Both the position numbers and the translations under genes were made by a program. The notes beneath the pieces are model-generated. The model saw only the letters and a list, made by a program, of their open reading frames with translations. It was not told where the DNA came from and did not search any database. Below, in pieces: positions 27,876-34,512 of a DNA stretch of 64,000 nt. Source of the DNA: Sphingobium estronivorans (GTDB lineage: Bacteria > Pseudomonadota > Alphaproteobacteria > Sphingomonadales > Sphingomonadaceae); assembly GCF_008692605.1 (NCBI RefSeq), contig NZ_LFCT01000020.1:50185-114184 (forward strand), in the 5' to 3' direction. Every line of letters starts with the position of its first letter. Within the stretch, counting starts at the first letter, position 1.

Positions 27876-29018
27876 GGAAAGCCGCGTCTCGCCCTTGCGG
27901 AACGGGGTGCGCGCGGTCAGCCAGTCGCGGTCGCGCTGCACGCCCTGTCGTTCGCTTTCCAGAAAATCGGCGACGGCGCGGCGGAAGCTCGCATTGGGAA
28001 TGAAATGCGCGGAATAGGTCGGCTCGGGCGCATAGCCCCGCGCCAGCTTGTGCCCGCCCTGCGCTCCGGCTTCCACATGTTCGAGACCCCGGGCGATGGC
28101 GATGTCGATCGCCTGATAATAGCAAAGTTCGAAATGCAGATGGGGTACCTCTTCGGTGCAGCCCCAATAGCGGCCATAAAGCGTGTCCGCGCCGATCAGG
28201 TTCAGCGCCCCGGCAATCGGCCGGCCATGCCGCCGCGCCAGCACCAGCAGCACCCGGTCCGCCATGCTCTCGCCCAGCATCGAGAAAAAGGCGCGGGTCA
28301 GATAGGGCCGCCCCCATTTGCGCGCGCCGGTATCCTGATAGAAGGTCCAGAAGGCGTCCCACTGCGCTTCGGTCAGCGCATCGCCGGTCAGATGGACGAT
28401 CTCCAGCCCCTCGACCGCGCGTTCGCGTTCCTTGCGGATATTCTTGCGCTTGGCGCTGGACAGATCGGCCAGGAAGTCGCTGAAATCGCCATAGCCGCGA
28501 TTGGTCCAGTGGAACTGGCTGTCCTCCCGGATCAGCCAGCCCGCCGCCTCGAACAGCGGCACCTGTTCGGGCGCGATGAACGTCGCATGGGCGGAGGACA
28601 GCTCATTCTGCTCCACCACCGCCTCGATCCCCGCGATCAACGCCGGGGCAAGGCCCGCGTCGCGCAGCAGCAGGCGGGGCCCGGGGACCGGGGTAAAGGG
28701 CGCGGCGACCTGAATCTTGGGATAATAATGCCCGCCTGCCCGTTCCCAGGCGTCGGCCCAGCCATGGTCGAACACATATTCGCCCTGGCTGTGGGTCTTG
28801 CCGTAAAGCGGCGCGGCGGCGGCGATCCGCCCGTCCGGCCCATCGATGACCAGCGGCAAGGGCTGCCAGCCGCTATTGCCGCCGACGCTGCCCGACCGTT
28901 CCAGCGCGGTCAGGAAATCCCAGCAGACAAACGGATTGCCGGTCCCGGCGCAGGCGTCCCATTCCTCACGCGGCAGTTGCGCGACGCCCTGGGCCATGCG
29001 CGCCACGCATTCCGTCAT
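27873..29018 (-). CDS. FemAB-like / DUF482 GNAT-fold acyltransferase
   Basis: A 381-residue protein of the COG3146 (FemAB_like, DUF482) group of GNAT-fold enzymes. Conserved blocks: NPFVCWDFLTALERSGS, GWADAWERAGGHYYPKIQVA, SSAKRKNIRKERE, YQDTGARKWGRPYL and the C-terminal HLHFELCYYQAIDIAI with EAGAQGGHKLARGY. Relatives are thought to act on peptidoglycan or amino-acyl transfer, but the reaction is undefined. The start overlaps the GDPD stop by 4 nt. Last gene of a five-gene overlapping operon; its stop lies in a tandem repeat. Confidence 0.85.
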   Translation of the reverse strand: MTECVARMAQGVAQLPREEWDACAGTGNPFVCWDFLTALERSGSVGGNSGWQPLPLVIDGPDGRIAAAAPLYGKTHSQGEYVFDHGWADAWERAGGHYYPKIQVAAPFTPVPGPRLLLRDAGLAPALIAGIEAVVEQNELSSAHATFIAPEQVPLFEAAGWLIREDSQFHWTNRGYGDFSDFLADLSSAKRKNIRKERERAVEGLEIVHLTGDALTEAQWDAFWTFYQDTGARKWGRPYLTRAFFSMLGESMADRVLLVLARRHGRPIAGALNLIGADTLYGRYWGCTEEVPHLHFELCYYQAIDIAIARGLEHVEAGAQGGHKLARGYAPEPTYSAHFIPNASFRRAVADFLESERQGVQRDRDWLTARTPFRKGETRLS

Positions 29019-29737
29019 GCGGTGCGCTCGAAAATGATCTGGTCCGCGTGCTGCGCCGCGCGGGCGCGCTCTGCCTCGCTGCGCACGGTCCAACTCAACA
29101 CGGGCATGTTCCGTTGGCGCATGGACGCGGACAGGGGGGATGGCAGGTCGCGAATATCACAGGCGATAAAATCGGGTTGCACCGCCCAAAGTGCAAGGGC
29201 GCGCCCGATCTTCGCCCGCCAGCCCTTGCTGTTTTCCTCCGTGACGACCAGCCCGCGCACGACATCGGGGCGGCGGCGGGCGAACCAGCGCATCGCCGCG
29301 GGGTTGAAGGACATCACCGCCGCCAGCGTCTTGGGGCGCCGCGCCAGTTCCTCGGCCACCGCCGCGCAGATCGGGGCGACACGCCACCCGTCCACCTTGA
29401 TCTCGATGAGCAGCGGCACATCGGTTCCGCACAGGTTGAGCAGGTCGCGCAGGCGCGGCACGCTGCCGCCATCGGGCAGCATCAGCCGGTCGATCGCCTG
29501 CGCCTCATGATCGCAGACGGCGCCGCTCGCCCCCGTCATGCGCTGGAGCGTGGCATCGTGAAAGACAATGGCCACGCCGTCGCGGCTGAGCCGGACGTCG
29601 CATTCGATGCCGAAACGGCCGGCAATGGCGGCCGCGAAGGCCGCCATGCCGTTTTCACTGACCCCGCCCCCATGCAGCCCACGATGGGCGAAGGGGCGCG
29701 ACGTCAAAGCCGCAAGGACGTCAGGCCGGACGGACAA
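29015..29737 (-). CDS. Glycerophosphodiester phosphodiesterase
   Basis: Cleaves glycerophosphodiesters to glycerol 3-phosphate and an alcohol. The GDPD signature is present: RPFAHRGLHG, then GIECDVRLSRDG with the metal-binding Glu and Asp, and IVFHDATLQRMTG with the catalytic His. The product is about 240 residues, short and with no signal peptide, so probably cytoplasmic (UgpQ-like). The start is uncertain: no ATG or GTG fits, so TTG at 29737 (overlapping ridA by 17 nt) or TTG at 29707 must be used. Both keep the whole domain. Confidence 0.85.
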   Translation of the reverse strand: MSVRPDVLAALTSRPFAHRGLHGGGVSENGMAAFAAAIAGRFGIECDVRLSRDGVAIVFHDATLQRMTGASGAVCDHEAQAIDRLMLPDGGSVPRLRDLLNLCGTDVPLLIEIKVDGWRVAPICAAVAEELARRPKTLAAVMSFNPAAMRWFARRRPDVVRGLVVTEENSKGWRAKIGRALALWAVQPDFIACDIRDLPSPLSASMRQRNMPVLSWTVRSEAERARAAQHADQIIFERTA

Positions 29738-30182
29738 GGACGATGGCGTCGATTTCGACCACCGCGCCCAGCGGCAACACCGGCACGCCCACGGCGCTGC
29801 GGGCATGTTTCCCGGCTTCGCCAAAGACCTCGACCATCAGTTCGGAGGCGCCATTGGCGACCTTGGGCTGGTCGGTGAATTCGGGTGTGCTGCTGATGAA
29901 GGCACCCAGCTTCACGATCCGCTCGACCCGGTCGAGGCTGCCAAGCGCCGCCTTCATCTGGGCGATGAGGTTGAGGCCGCAAGCCCGCGCCGCCTTGACG
30001 CCATAGTCGAGATCGCGGTCCTCGCCCAGCCGCCCGGTCATCAACTGGCCGTCGGACAGGGAGATCTGCCCGGAAATATGCAGCAGGCCATTGGCCTCGA
30101 CCGCCGCGACATAAGCGGCGACCGGCGCGGCGGCGGCGGGCAAAGCGATGCCCAGTTCGGTGAGGCGGGCTTCGATGCTCAT
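29721..30182 (-). CDS. RidA family (YjgF/UK114) protein
   Basis: A 153-residue RidA-family protein; the archetype hydrolyses reactive enamine/imine intermediates such as 2-aminoacrylate. Visible features: LHISGQISLSDGQLMTGRLG, GLNLIAQMKAALGSLDRVER and the C-terminal RSAVGVPVLPLGAVVEIDAI. The length and the sequence around ARSAVGVPVLPLGA suggest one of the longer subfamilies rather than RidA proper, whose substrates are less certain. It overlaps the HAD gene upstream by 4 nt and the GDPD gene downstream. Confidence 0.85.
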   Translation of the reverse strand: MSIEARLTELGIALPAAAAPVAAYVAAVEANGLLHISGQISLSDGQLMTGRLGEDRDLDYGVKAARACGLNLIAQMKAALGSLDRVERIVKLGAFISSTPEFTDQPKVANGASELMVEVFGEAGKHARSAVGVPVLPLGAVVEIDAIVLVRPA

Positions 30183-30835
30183 GCGGAGACTCCTTGAATG
30201 GTCGGAAAAGTTTCAGGCGCCGGTCCTTCGGCCAGCCGGGCAGCGATCCAGGCTTCGGCGGCGGCCCAGTCGTCGATCCGGGCGTGGGCCAGCGGCGCGG
30301 CGGCGACATCGGCGGCGATTTCCGGCTCGCCCACCATATGGAGCCGCCAGACGCCGGGCGCATGGTCCGCCACGGAGGCATGATGCTCCGCCAGGTCGTC
30401 AATGAACAGCGCGGCGCTGGGTTGGCGTTCCGCAAGGATGGCGGCCAGCGGCCGACCCTTGCCACCCTGGTTCCAGTGGACCGGGAAGGAAAGGCCATGA
30501 GAGGCCAGCTGCTCCTCCCGCAGACGATGATGGCGTTCGGTGATGTTGGTGAGGACGACGATGTCGGCGATGGCGCTGAGCCGGCCAAGCGCCTCCACCG
30601 CGCCGGCGATCGGCATCTGGCGATGCATCTGCGTGTCGAAAAAGCCGAGCAGCAATTCCCACACCAGCGCCCGCTCCAGCGGCAATCCGCTATCCTTGTG
30701 CCGCAATGCCTCTGCAAAACCGCGCTCGCGCATGTCGAAATGCACGTCATGGGTCGCATCCAGCCACTCCCGGAACGGCACGACCATGTGCAGCAGGACT
30801 TCATCGCAATCGGTGATGATCAGCGGGCGGTTCAT
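30179..30835 (-). CDS. HAD-superfamily hydrolase
   Basis: A 218-residue haloacid-dehalogenase-fold hydrolase. Motif I is IITDCDEVLLH (nucleophile Asp8, acid Asp10), motif II VVLTNIT, motif III has Lys in NQGGKGRPL, and motif IV is ALFIDDLAEHH. The DCDEV form of motif I and a helical cap between residues 20 and 90 fit small-molecule phosphatases, but the substrate cannot be named. Overlaps both neighbours by 4 nt. Confidence 0.82.
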   Translation of the reverse strand: MNRPLIITDCDEVLLHMVVPFREWLDATHDVHFDMRERGFAEALRHKDSGLPLERALVWELLLGFFDTQMHRQMPIAGAVEALGRLSAIADIVVLTNITERHHRLREEQLASHGLSFPVHWNQGGKGRPLAAILAERQPSAALFIDDLAEHHASVADHAPGVWRLHMVGEPEIAADVAAAPLAHARIDDWAAAEAWIAARLAEGPAPETFPTIQGVSA

Positions 30836-31128
30836 GCGGCGAGGGTCTCCTTTGCGGCGATCAGGGCTTCGGGCGTGCTCTCGATGCTCTCCGCGCAGGC
30901 GATCAGGTCCGGCTCATGATCGGCCAGGAAGCCCAGCACCGCCCCCAGCACCGCAGGATCGCCCACGCCCGTCCGCAGCGTTTCAGCGTCCAGCCCGGTC
31001 AGCGCCAGCAGCCGGTCGGCGCGGCGGTCGTCCGCCAAGGTCCAGGCCAGCGCCATCAGCGCGAGGACGGATGGCTCTCTGTCCTCGCTTGGGCTATGCT
31101 GCTTGCCATGGTTAATGTCGGGACGCAT
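30832..31128 (-). CDS. DUF3572 family protein
   Basis: A 98-residue protein with the DUF3572 pattern: LALMALAWTLADDRRADRLLALTGLDAETLRTG, then VLGAVLGFLADHEPDLIACAE. All-helical and soluble. Function unknown; the family is confined largely to alphaproteobacteria and is often found near divK. It is the first gene of the overlapping operon that runs down to 27873. The divergent divK begins about 75 bases away. Confidence 0.85.
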   Translation of the reverse strand: MRPDINHGKQHSPSEDREPSVLALMALAWTLADDRRADRLLALTGLDAETLRTGVGDPAVLGAVLGFLADHEPDLIACAESIESTPEALIAAKETLAA

Positions 31129-31204
31129 GATTGATCTCTATGGGGGGCGGGCTTAGGGCACGCGCTTGACGAATTGGCGCATCTTCTTGAAACGCGGGTG
31201 AGTG

Positions 31205-31567
31205 GTGGCAAAGCGCGTGCTCGTTGTCGAGGACAACGAACTTAATCTCAAACTTTTTTGCGACCTGCTGCGCGCGCACGGGCGTGAGGTGCTGCCGCTG
31301 CGCGACGGGCGCGACCTGTTGGCGCAAGCGCGGGAGTTTCACCCCGATCTGGTGATCACCGACATCCACCTGCCGCATATCAACGGGCTGGACCTGATCG
31401 TCTCACTGAAGGGCGACGCGCAACTGTCCTCCGTCCCGATCATGGCCGTCACCGCCTATGCGGGGCATGGCGATGAGGAGCGGATTCGCGGCGCCGGGGC
31501 GCAAGCCTATGTGTCCAAACCGATTTCCGTGCTCCGCTTCGTCGAACAGGTGAACGCGCTGCTGTAA
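31205..31567 (+). CDS. divK: Single-domain response regulator DivK
   Basis: Stand-alone receiver domain of 120 residues, closest to DivK, the cell-cycle and polarity regulator that acts upstream of CtrA. KRVLVVEDNELNLKLFCDLL holds the acidic pair, Asp53 in LVITDIHLPHINGLDL is the phosphoacceptor, the conserved Thr is in IMAVTAYAG and the Lys in AYVSKPISV. Two adjacent GTG codons (31202 and 31205) can serve as start; the second gives the canonical N-terminus. No PleD is downstream, unlike in Caulobacter. Confidence 0.9.
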   Translation: MAKRVLVVEDNELNLKLFCDLLRAHGREVLPLRDGRDLLAQAREFHPDLVITDIHLPHINGLDLIVSLKGDAQLSSVPIMAVTAYAGHGDEERIRGAGAQAYVSKPISVLRFVEQVNALL

Positions 31568-31580
31568 CGTCCCGGCCATG

Positions 31581-31620
31581 ACCGTCATTCCGACGTCATC
31601 AAGCCTTCATGCCCCTGTCG
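31581..31620 (+). promoter_or_regulatory. Pho-box-like array of four 11-bp-phased repeats
   Basis: Four 7-mers with 4-base spacers: CCGTCAT (31581-31587), ACGTCAT (31592-31598), CCTTCAT (31603-31609) and CTGTCGC (31614-31620). The PhoB binding unit is two CTGTCAT repeats 11 bp apart, and this array follows that phase over four units. It lies just past divK and about 90 bases before the apparent remnant of a PhoX phosphatase gene, a typical Pho regulon member. Confidence 0.55.
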
Positions 31621-31711
31621 CACGGACGCAGCCTTGGCGTCATCTGCCTCTGCCAGCCAGCCGGGCGCAAGGGCGCGGCGTCCCGCCGACAGCCCGCATG
31701 GCATACAGGGT

Positions 31712-31831
31712 CTGAAGAGTTTCTTCGTCACCATCCAGCATCCGACCGGCAACGGGCCGGTATCGGGTCAGCCGCCGCGTTCCTCGACCATCGTGGTCCG
31801 CCGCACCGACGGCCAGCCGGTCGGCACCTGA
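31712..31831 (+). pseudogene. C-terminal remnant of a PhoX-type (DUF839) alkaline phosphatase
   Basis: The frame from 31712 reads LKSFFVTIQHPTG, a Ser/Pro stretch, then RSSTIVVRRTDGQPVGT and a stop. A block ending FVNIQHPGE, followed by RSATVVI and a short tail, is what I recall as the C-terminus of PhoX-type phosphatases. Only about 40 of some 600 residues are left, the preceding bases code for nothing similar in any frame, and a Pho-box-like array stands upstream. I infer an internal deletion that joined the promoter to the gene's end. The 399 bases between divK and rpmG hold this fragment, the Pho-box array and a terminator, and nothing else I can support. Confidence 0.5.
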
Positions 31832-31878
31832 TTCTCATCCTTCCTCCCCTTCGGGCCGGGAAGGAAAGCAACAAGGAA

Positions 31879-31906
31879 AGGCCCGTTCCCTCCAGGGGAC
31901 GGGCCT
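31879..31906 (-). terminator. Terminator hairpin shared by rpmG and the phoX remnant
   Basis: A 12-bp stem (AGGCCCGTTCCC at 31879-31890 with GGGGACGGGCCT at 31895-31906, one G-T pair) and a 4-base loop. On the minus strand it is followed by a U-rich CCTTTCCTT stretch, so it best fits rpmG, whose stop is 60 bases upstream on that strand. Confidence 0.7.
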
Positions 31907-31966
31907 CTTCGTTCCGGCATGCGCCGCGAACCCAAATGCCGTCGGGCGGCCGGAGCCGCCATCAGA

Positions 31967-32134
31967 TCACTTGATCTTGGCTTCCTTGAACTCGACATGC
32001 TTGCGCACGACGGGGTCGTACTTCCGGAAGCTCAGCTTCTCGGTCTTGGTGCGCGGATTCTTCTTGGTGACATAGAAGAAGCCGGTGTCAGCCGAGCTGA
32101 CGAGGCGAATCTTGACGGTTGCTGGCTTGGCCAT
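31967..32134 (-). CDS. rpmG: 50S ribosomal protein L33
   Basis: A 55-residue basic protein beginning [20 protein letters not shown], followed by [20 protein letters not shown] and ending KEAKIK, which is the bacterial L33 sequence. It lacks the zinc-binding Cys pairs, so it is the Cys-free form. Part of the large subunit near the E site. Monocistronic, with AAGG close to the ATG and a terminator downstream. Confidence 0.97.
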   Translation of the reverse strand: MAKPATVKIRLVSSADTGFFYVTKKNPRTKTEKLSFRKYDPVVRKHVEFKEAKIK

Positions 32135-32286
32135 GGCCTTAGTCCCTGGTCGTGAATATCATGAAAAAGAAGAGCGGCCCCCCAACCTCTTTCAAGGAAG
32201 GAACCGCCCCGTTTCAGCGGCGGCTCATGAGGGAGATTCGGATCGATGTCAAGGCTCGTGGCTGAAACCCTGCATGCATGCTACAC

Positions 32287-32301
32287 TTTACGCGGCCTTA
32301 A
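32287..32301 (+). promoter_or_regulatory. CtrA-like box upstream of the 32353 gene
   Basis: TTTACGCGGCCTTAA fits TTAA-N7-TTAA at seven of eight positions and is followed by CC, as in many CtrA sites. It lies 52-66 bases before the start at 32353. Pattern match only. Confidence 0.35.
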
Positions 32302-32352
32302 CCAGCACCGGTCCATGATCGAGTCGGCGCTAAAGGACGGGGGAGTCACGCC

Positions 32353-32670
32353 ATGCGACATGATCCGATGTTGGCCATTCTTGCCGATCTGCTGCGGCGC
32401 GTCGACGGACTTGCGGGAGCGCGGGGGCATGTGCCCGTGCCACGCCTGCGCGATGAAATCGACCAGATCCGCCATGTCGCGCGCGCCTTCCACATCGATT
32501 CGGTGGAGGGATTGGCGGGCACGCTGCAATCGGCGCTCTCCGTCCAGGGCGCAGGGCCGGTGGTCATGTCCTATCTCGACCTGATGCGCGAAGCCATCAC
32601 GGCCGAATTGCCCGACGCGCAGGTCATCCCCATGCCGGTCTCGGCCTCCGTCACACATCTGTCCGCCTGA
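32353..32670 (+). CDS. Hypothetical protein, 105 residues
   Basis: Not recognised. The product is soluble and mostly helical: MLAILADLLRRVDGLA, RLRDEIDQIRHVARAFHIDS, LAGTLQSALS and MSYLDLMREAI each form amphipathic helices, with a short extended C-terminus. Codon use is like the neighbours, and the ATG has a GGGGGAG stretch about 10 bases upstream. It precedes the TMEM165-like gene by 25 bases on the same strand and may be co-transcribed with it. A CtrA-like box lies upstream. Confidence 0.6.
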   Translation: MRHDPMLAILADLLRRVDGLAGARGHVPVPRLRDEIDQIRHVARAFHIDSVEGLAGTLQSALSVQGAGPVVMSYLDLMREAITAELPDAQVIPMPVSASVTHLSA

Positions 32671-32695
32671 CACCGAATCAGACGACGCCCGCTGA

Positions 32696-33262
32696 ATGGA
32701 CGCATTGCTGATCGCGCTGCTCGGCTGCCTGTTGGGGGAGATCGGGGACAAGGGGCAGTTGCTTGCCTTGGCTCTGGCCACCCGCTTCCAGCGGGACAGG
32801 GCGATAGTCGCGGGCATCGCCGTCGCCGCCATCGCCAATGCCGCCATTGGGGCAGCGGCGGGCGCCTTCGTCGCACCCATGCTGGGGTCCGATGCGCGCC
32901 TGCTGTTTCTGGCGCTGGCCCTGATCTTCCTGGCCATCGCCATACTCTGGCCCGTCAAGCGGCCCGATCCGCTGGCGAACTGGCGGTTGGGGCCGTTTCT
33001 CACGACCACGCTCGGGCTTTTCATCCTCGGCTTTGGGGATGGCGCGCAATTCCTGATCCTGGGAATCGCCACGCGGACCGCCGATCCCGTGCTGGCCGCG
33101 ACCGGCGGCGCCATCGGCATCATCGCCGCGACCGTGCCCGTGGTCCTGCTGCGCGACCGATTGTTCAAGATGTTCCCGCTCCGGGCCATCCGCCTTGGCG
33201 GTGGGGCATCGATGCTCCTGATCGGCCTCAGCGTGGCGGTGTCGGCGCTGCATCTCGTCTGA
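32696..33262 (+). CDS. TMEM165/GDT1 (UPF0016) family cation transporter-like protein
   Basis: A 188-residue protein with six predicted helices in two halves. The first carries the family motif ExGDK as GEIGDKGQ (Glu15 to Lys19). The second repeat reads GFGDGAQF (around 112-119), in which the usual Glu and Lys/Arg are missing. Characterised relatives export manganese or exchange Ca/Mn for protons, and a Mn or Ca exporter role is plausible here. The altered second motif may change selectivity. Confidence 0.82.
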   Translation: MDALLIALLGCLLGEIGDKGQLLALALATRFQRDRAIVAGIAVAAIANAAIGAAAGAFVAPMLGSDARLLFLALALIFLAIAILWPVKRPDPLANWRLGPFLTTTLGLFILGFGDGAQFLILGIATRTADPVLAATGGAIGIIAATVPVVLLRDRLFKMFPLRAIRLGGGASMLLIGLSVAVSALHLV

Positions 33263-33381
33263 TCGAGCTTTTCCATCAGACTGACCGAAACTTTCGGCTC
33301 AAAATTCGGCGGTGATCATGGCACCTTATCGGCAACGGATCATTATATGTGCGAAACCAAGTCACTTAGCAGGAGCCAGGC

Positions 33382-33873
33382 ATGACCTCCCCCGACCTCA
33401 AGACCCCAACGGACCTTCGCAGCAACGCGACCAAGTCGGTCGCACAGGCGTTGAACGGCGTGCTCGCGGACAGCTATGCGCTGTATTTCAAGACCAAGAA
33501 TTTCCACTGGCACGTCTCCGGCCCGCATTTCCGCGACTATCACCTGATGTTCGATGATCAAGCGACGCAAATCCTGGCCACCACGGACCAGATCGCGGAG
33601 CGCGTGCGCAAGACCGGCAACACCACGCTGCGTTCGATCGGCGACATCGGGCGGCATCAGACGGTCAAGGACAATGACGCCGACTATGTTAGTCCCGGCG
33701 ACATGTTGAAGGAGTTGCGCGAGGATAATCTGAAGCTGGTCGAGGCCCTGCGCGCGGCCAAGGCCGCCGCCACCGAAGCCGGCGACAACGCGACCGAAGG
33801 CATTATCGACGACTGGACCGATCAGGCCGAGGAACGCGCCTGGTTCCTGTTCGAGGCTGGTCGTAACGGTTGA
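33382..33873 (+). CDS. dps: Dps-family DNA-binding ferritin-like protein
   Basis: A 163-residue Dps protein: it oxidises and stores iron with hydrogen peroxide and protects DNA. The ferroxidase site is in YFKTKNFHWHVSGPHFRDYHLMFDDQA (His, His, Asp, Glu ligands shared across the dimer, with IAERVRK contributing), and the four-helix pattern covers the whole length. GCAGGAG stands 10 bases before the ATG. An N-terminal Lys/Arg-containing tail may bind DNA. Single-gene unit with its own terminator. Confidence 0.93.
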   Translation: MTSPDLKTPTDLRSNATKSVAQALNGVLADSYALYFKTKNFHWHVSGPHFRDYHLMFDDQATQILATTDQIAERVRKTGNTTLRSIGDIGRHQTVKDNDADYVSPGDMLKELREDNLKLVEALRAAKAAATEAGDNATEGIIDDWTDQAEERAWFLFEAGRNG

Positions 33874-33879
33874 TCGAGG

Positions 33880-33911
33880 AAAAGCCCTCCAGCGCGAACT
33901 GGAGGGCTTTT
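33880..33911 (+). terminator. Rho-independent terminator after dps
   Basis: Perfect 13-bp stem AAAAGCCCTCCAG (33880-33892) with CTGGAGGGCTTTT (33899-33911), 6-base loop, ending in a T5 run. It starts 6 bases past the dps stop and may act on both strands, since the Gre-like gene ends at 33929. Confidence 0.92.
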
Positions 33912-33928
33912 TCCATCCATGGGAGGGA

Positions 33929-34399
33929 TTATGCCTCCAATATCGGTTCAATCCCGAGAATCGTCAGCGCCCCCGGCTTGCCCCCGAAATCGACGGCCTC
34001 GCCTTCTTCCGCATCCATCATCGCGCGGGCGAGCGGCGCGGAAAAGGCGATGCGCCCCTCCGCCGGCTCCGCCTCATCATCGCCGACGATAGCGATCTGT
34101 TTCTCCTTGCCGTTCAGCCGATAGGTCACGCGCGATCCGAAGGCCACGGCCTCCCCATCCGGCACCGGCCGCACCTCCGCCGTCGCCAGCCGGGTCCGCC
34201 AGTAGCGCAGTTCGCGCTTCAGCTTCTTGGCATCCTCCTCGGCCATGCCGTCGGTCTCGACCGCCTCCAGCGCGTCCACCTTCTCCCGCGTCAGCCGCAG
34301 ACCACGCGCCGTCACCCAATTGGGACCGGGCGGCAGGGGTATCTCGAAACTGGGTTCCAGATGCTCCTCGTCGCTCTCGCGACGAAAGGCGACACTCAT
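33929..34399 (-). CDS. GreA/GreB-family transcription factor-like protein
   Basis: A 156-residue protein with the Gre layout: an N-terminal helical part (LTREKVDALEAV, AEEDAKKLKRELRYWRTRLATAEVRP) and a C-terminal FKBP-like domain with AFGSRVTYRL, IVGDDEAEPAEGRIAFSAPLARAMM and GEAVDFGG. GreA/GreB restart backtracked RNA polymerase by promoting transcript cleavage. The coiled coil is shorter than in GreA and its acidic tip is not evident, so this may be a Gre-fold regulator with a different effect. A weak hairpin separates it from cobT upstream. Confidence 0.78.
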   Translation of the reverse strand: MSVAFRRESDEEHLEPSFEIPLPPGPNWVTARGLRLTREKVDALEAVETDGMAEEDAKKLKRELRYWRTRLATAEVRPVPDGEAVAFGSRVTYRLNGKEKQIAIVGDDEAEPAEGRIAFSAPLARAMMDAEEGEAVDFGGKPGALTILGIEPILEA

Positions 34400-34491
34400 T
34401 GCACTCTCCTGTTAAAACGCTCGTTCGCGCCAACATGAGGTCGAAATTTCCGTGCTTCTTTTCAAGGGAAGGCCGGGCCTCGACATCGTGA

Positions 34492-34512
34492 AAGCCCGAA
34501 AAAGCAGGGCTT
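34492..34512 (-). terminator. Weak hairpin after cobT
   Basis: AAGCCC (34492-34497) and GGGCTT (34507-34512) with a 9-base loop, immediately past the cobT stop on the minus strand. The T-run is poor, so read-through into the Gre-like gene is likely. Confidence 0.4.

Noticed and set aside
30194..30919. Plus-strand frame opposite the HAD gene
   Set aside because: Antisense to a gene with all four HAD motifs; no independent support.
31609..31974. Open frame of 121 codons between divK and rpmG
   Set aside because: It overlaps the Pho-box-like array and the terminator and is in a different frame from the phoX-like fragment; no motif.
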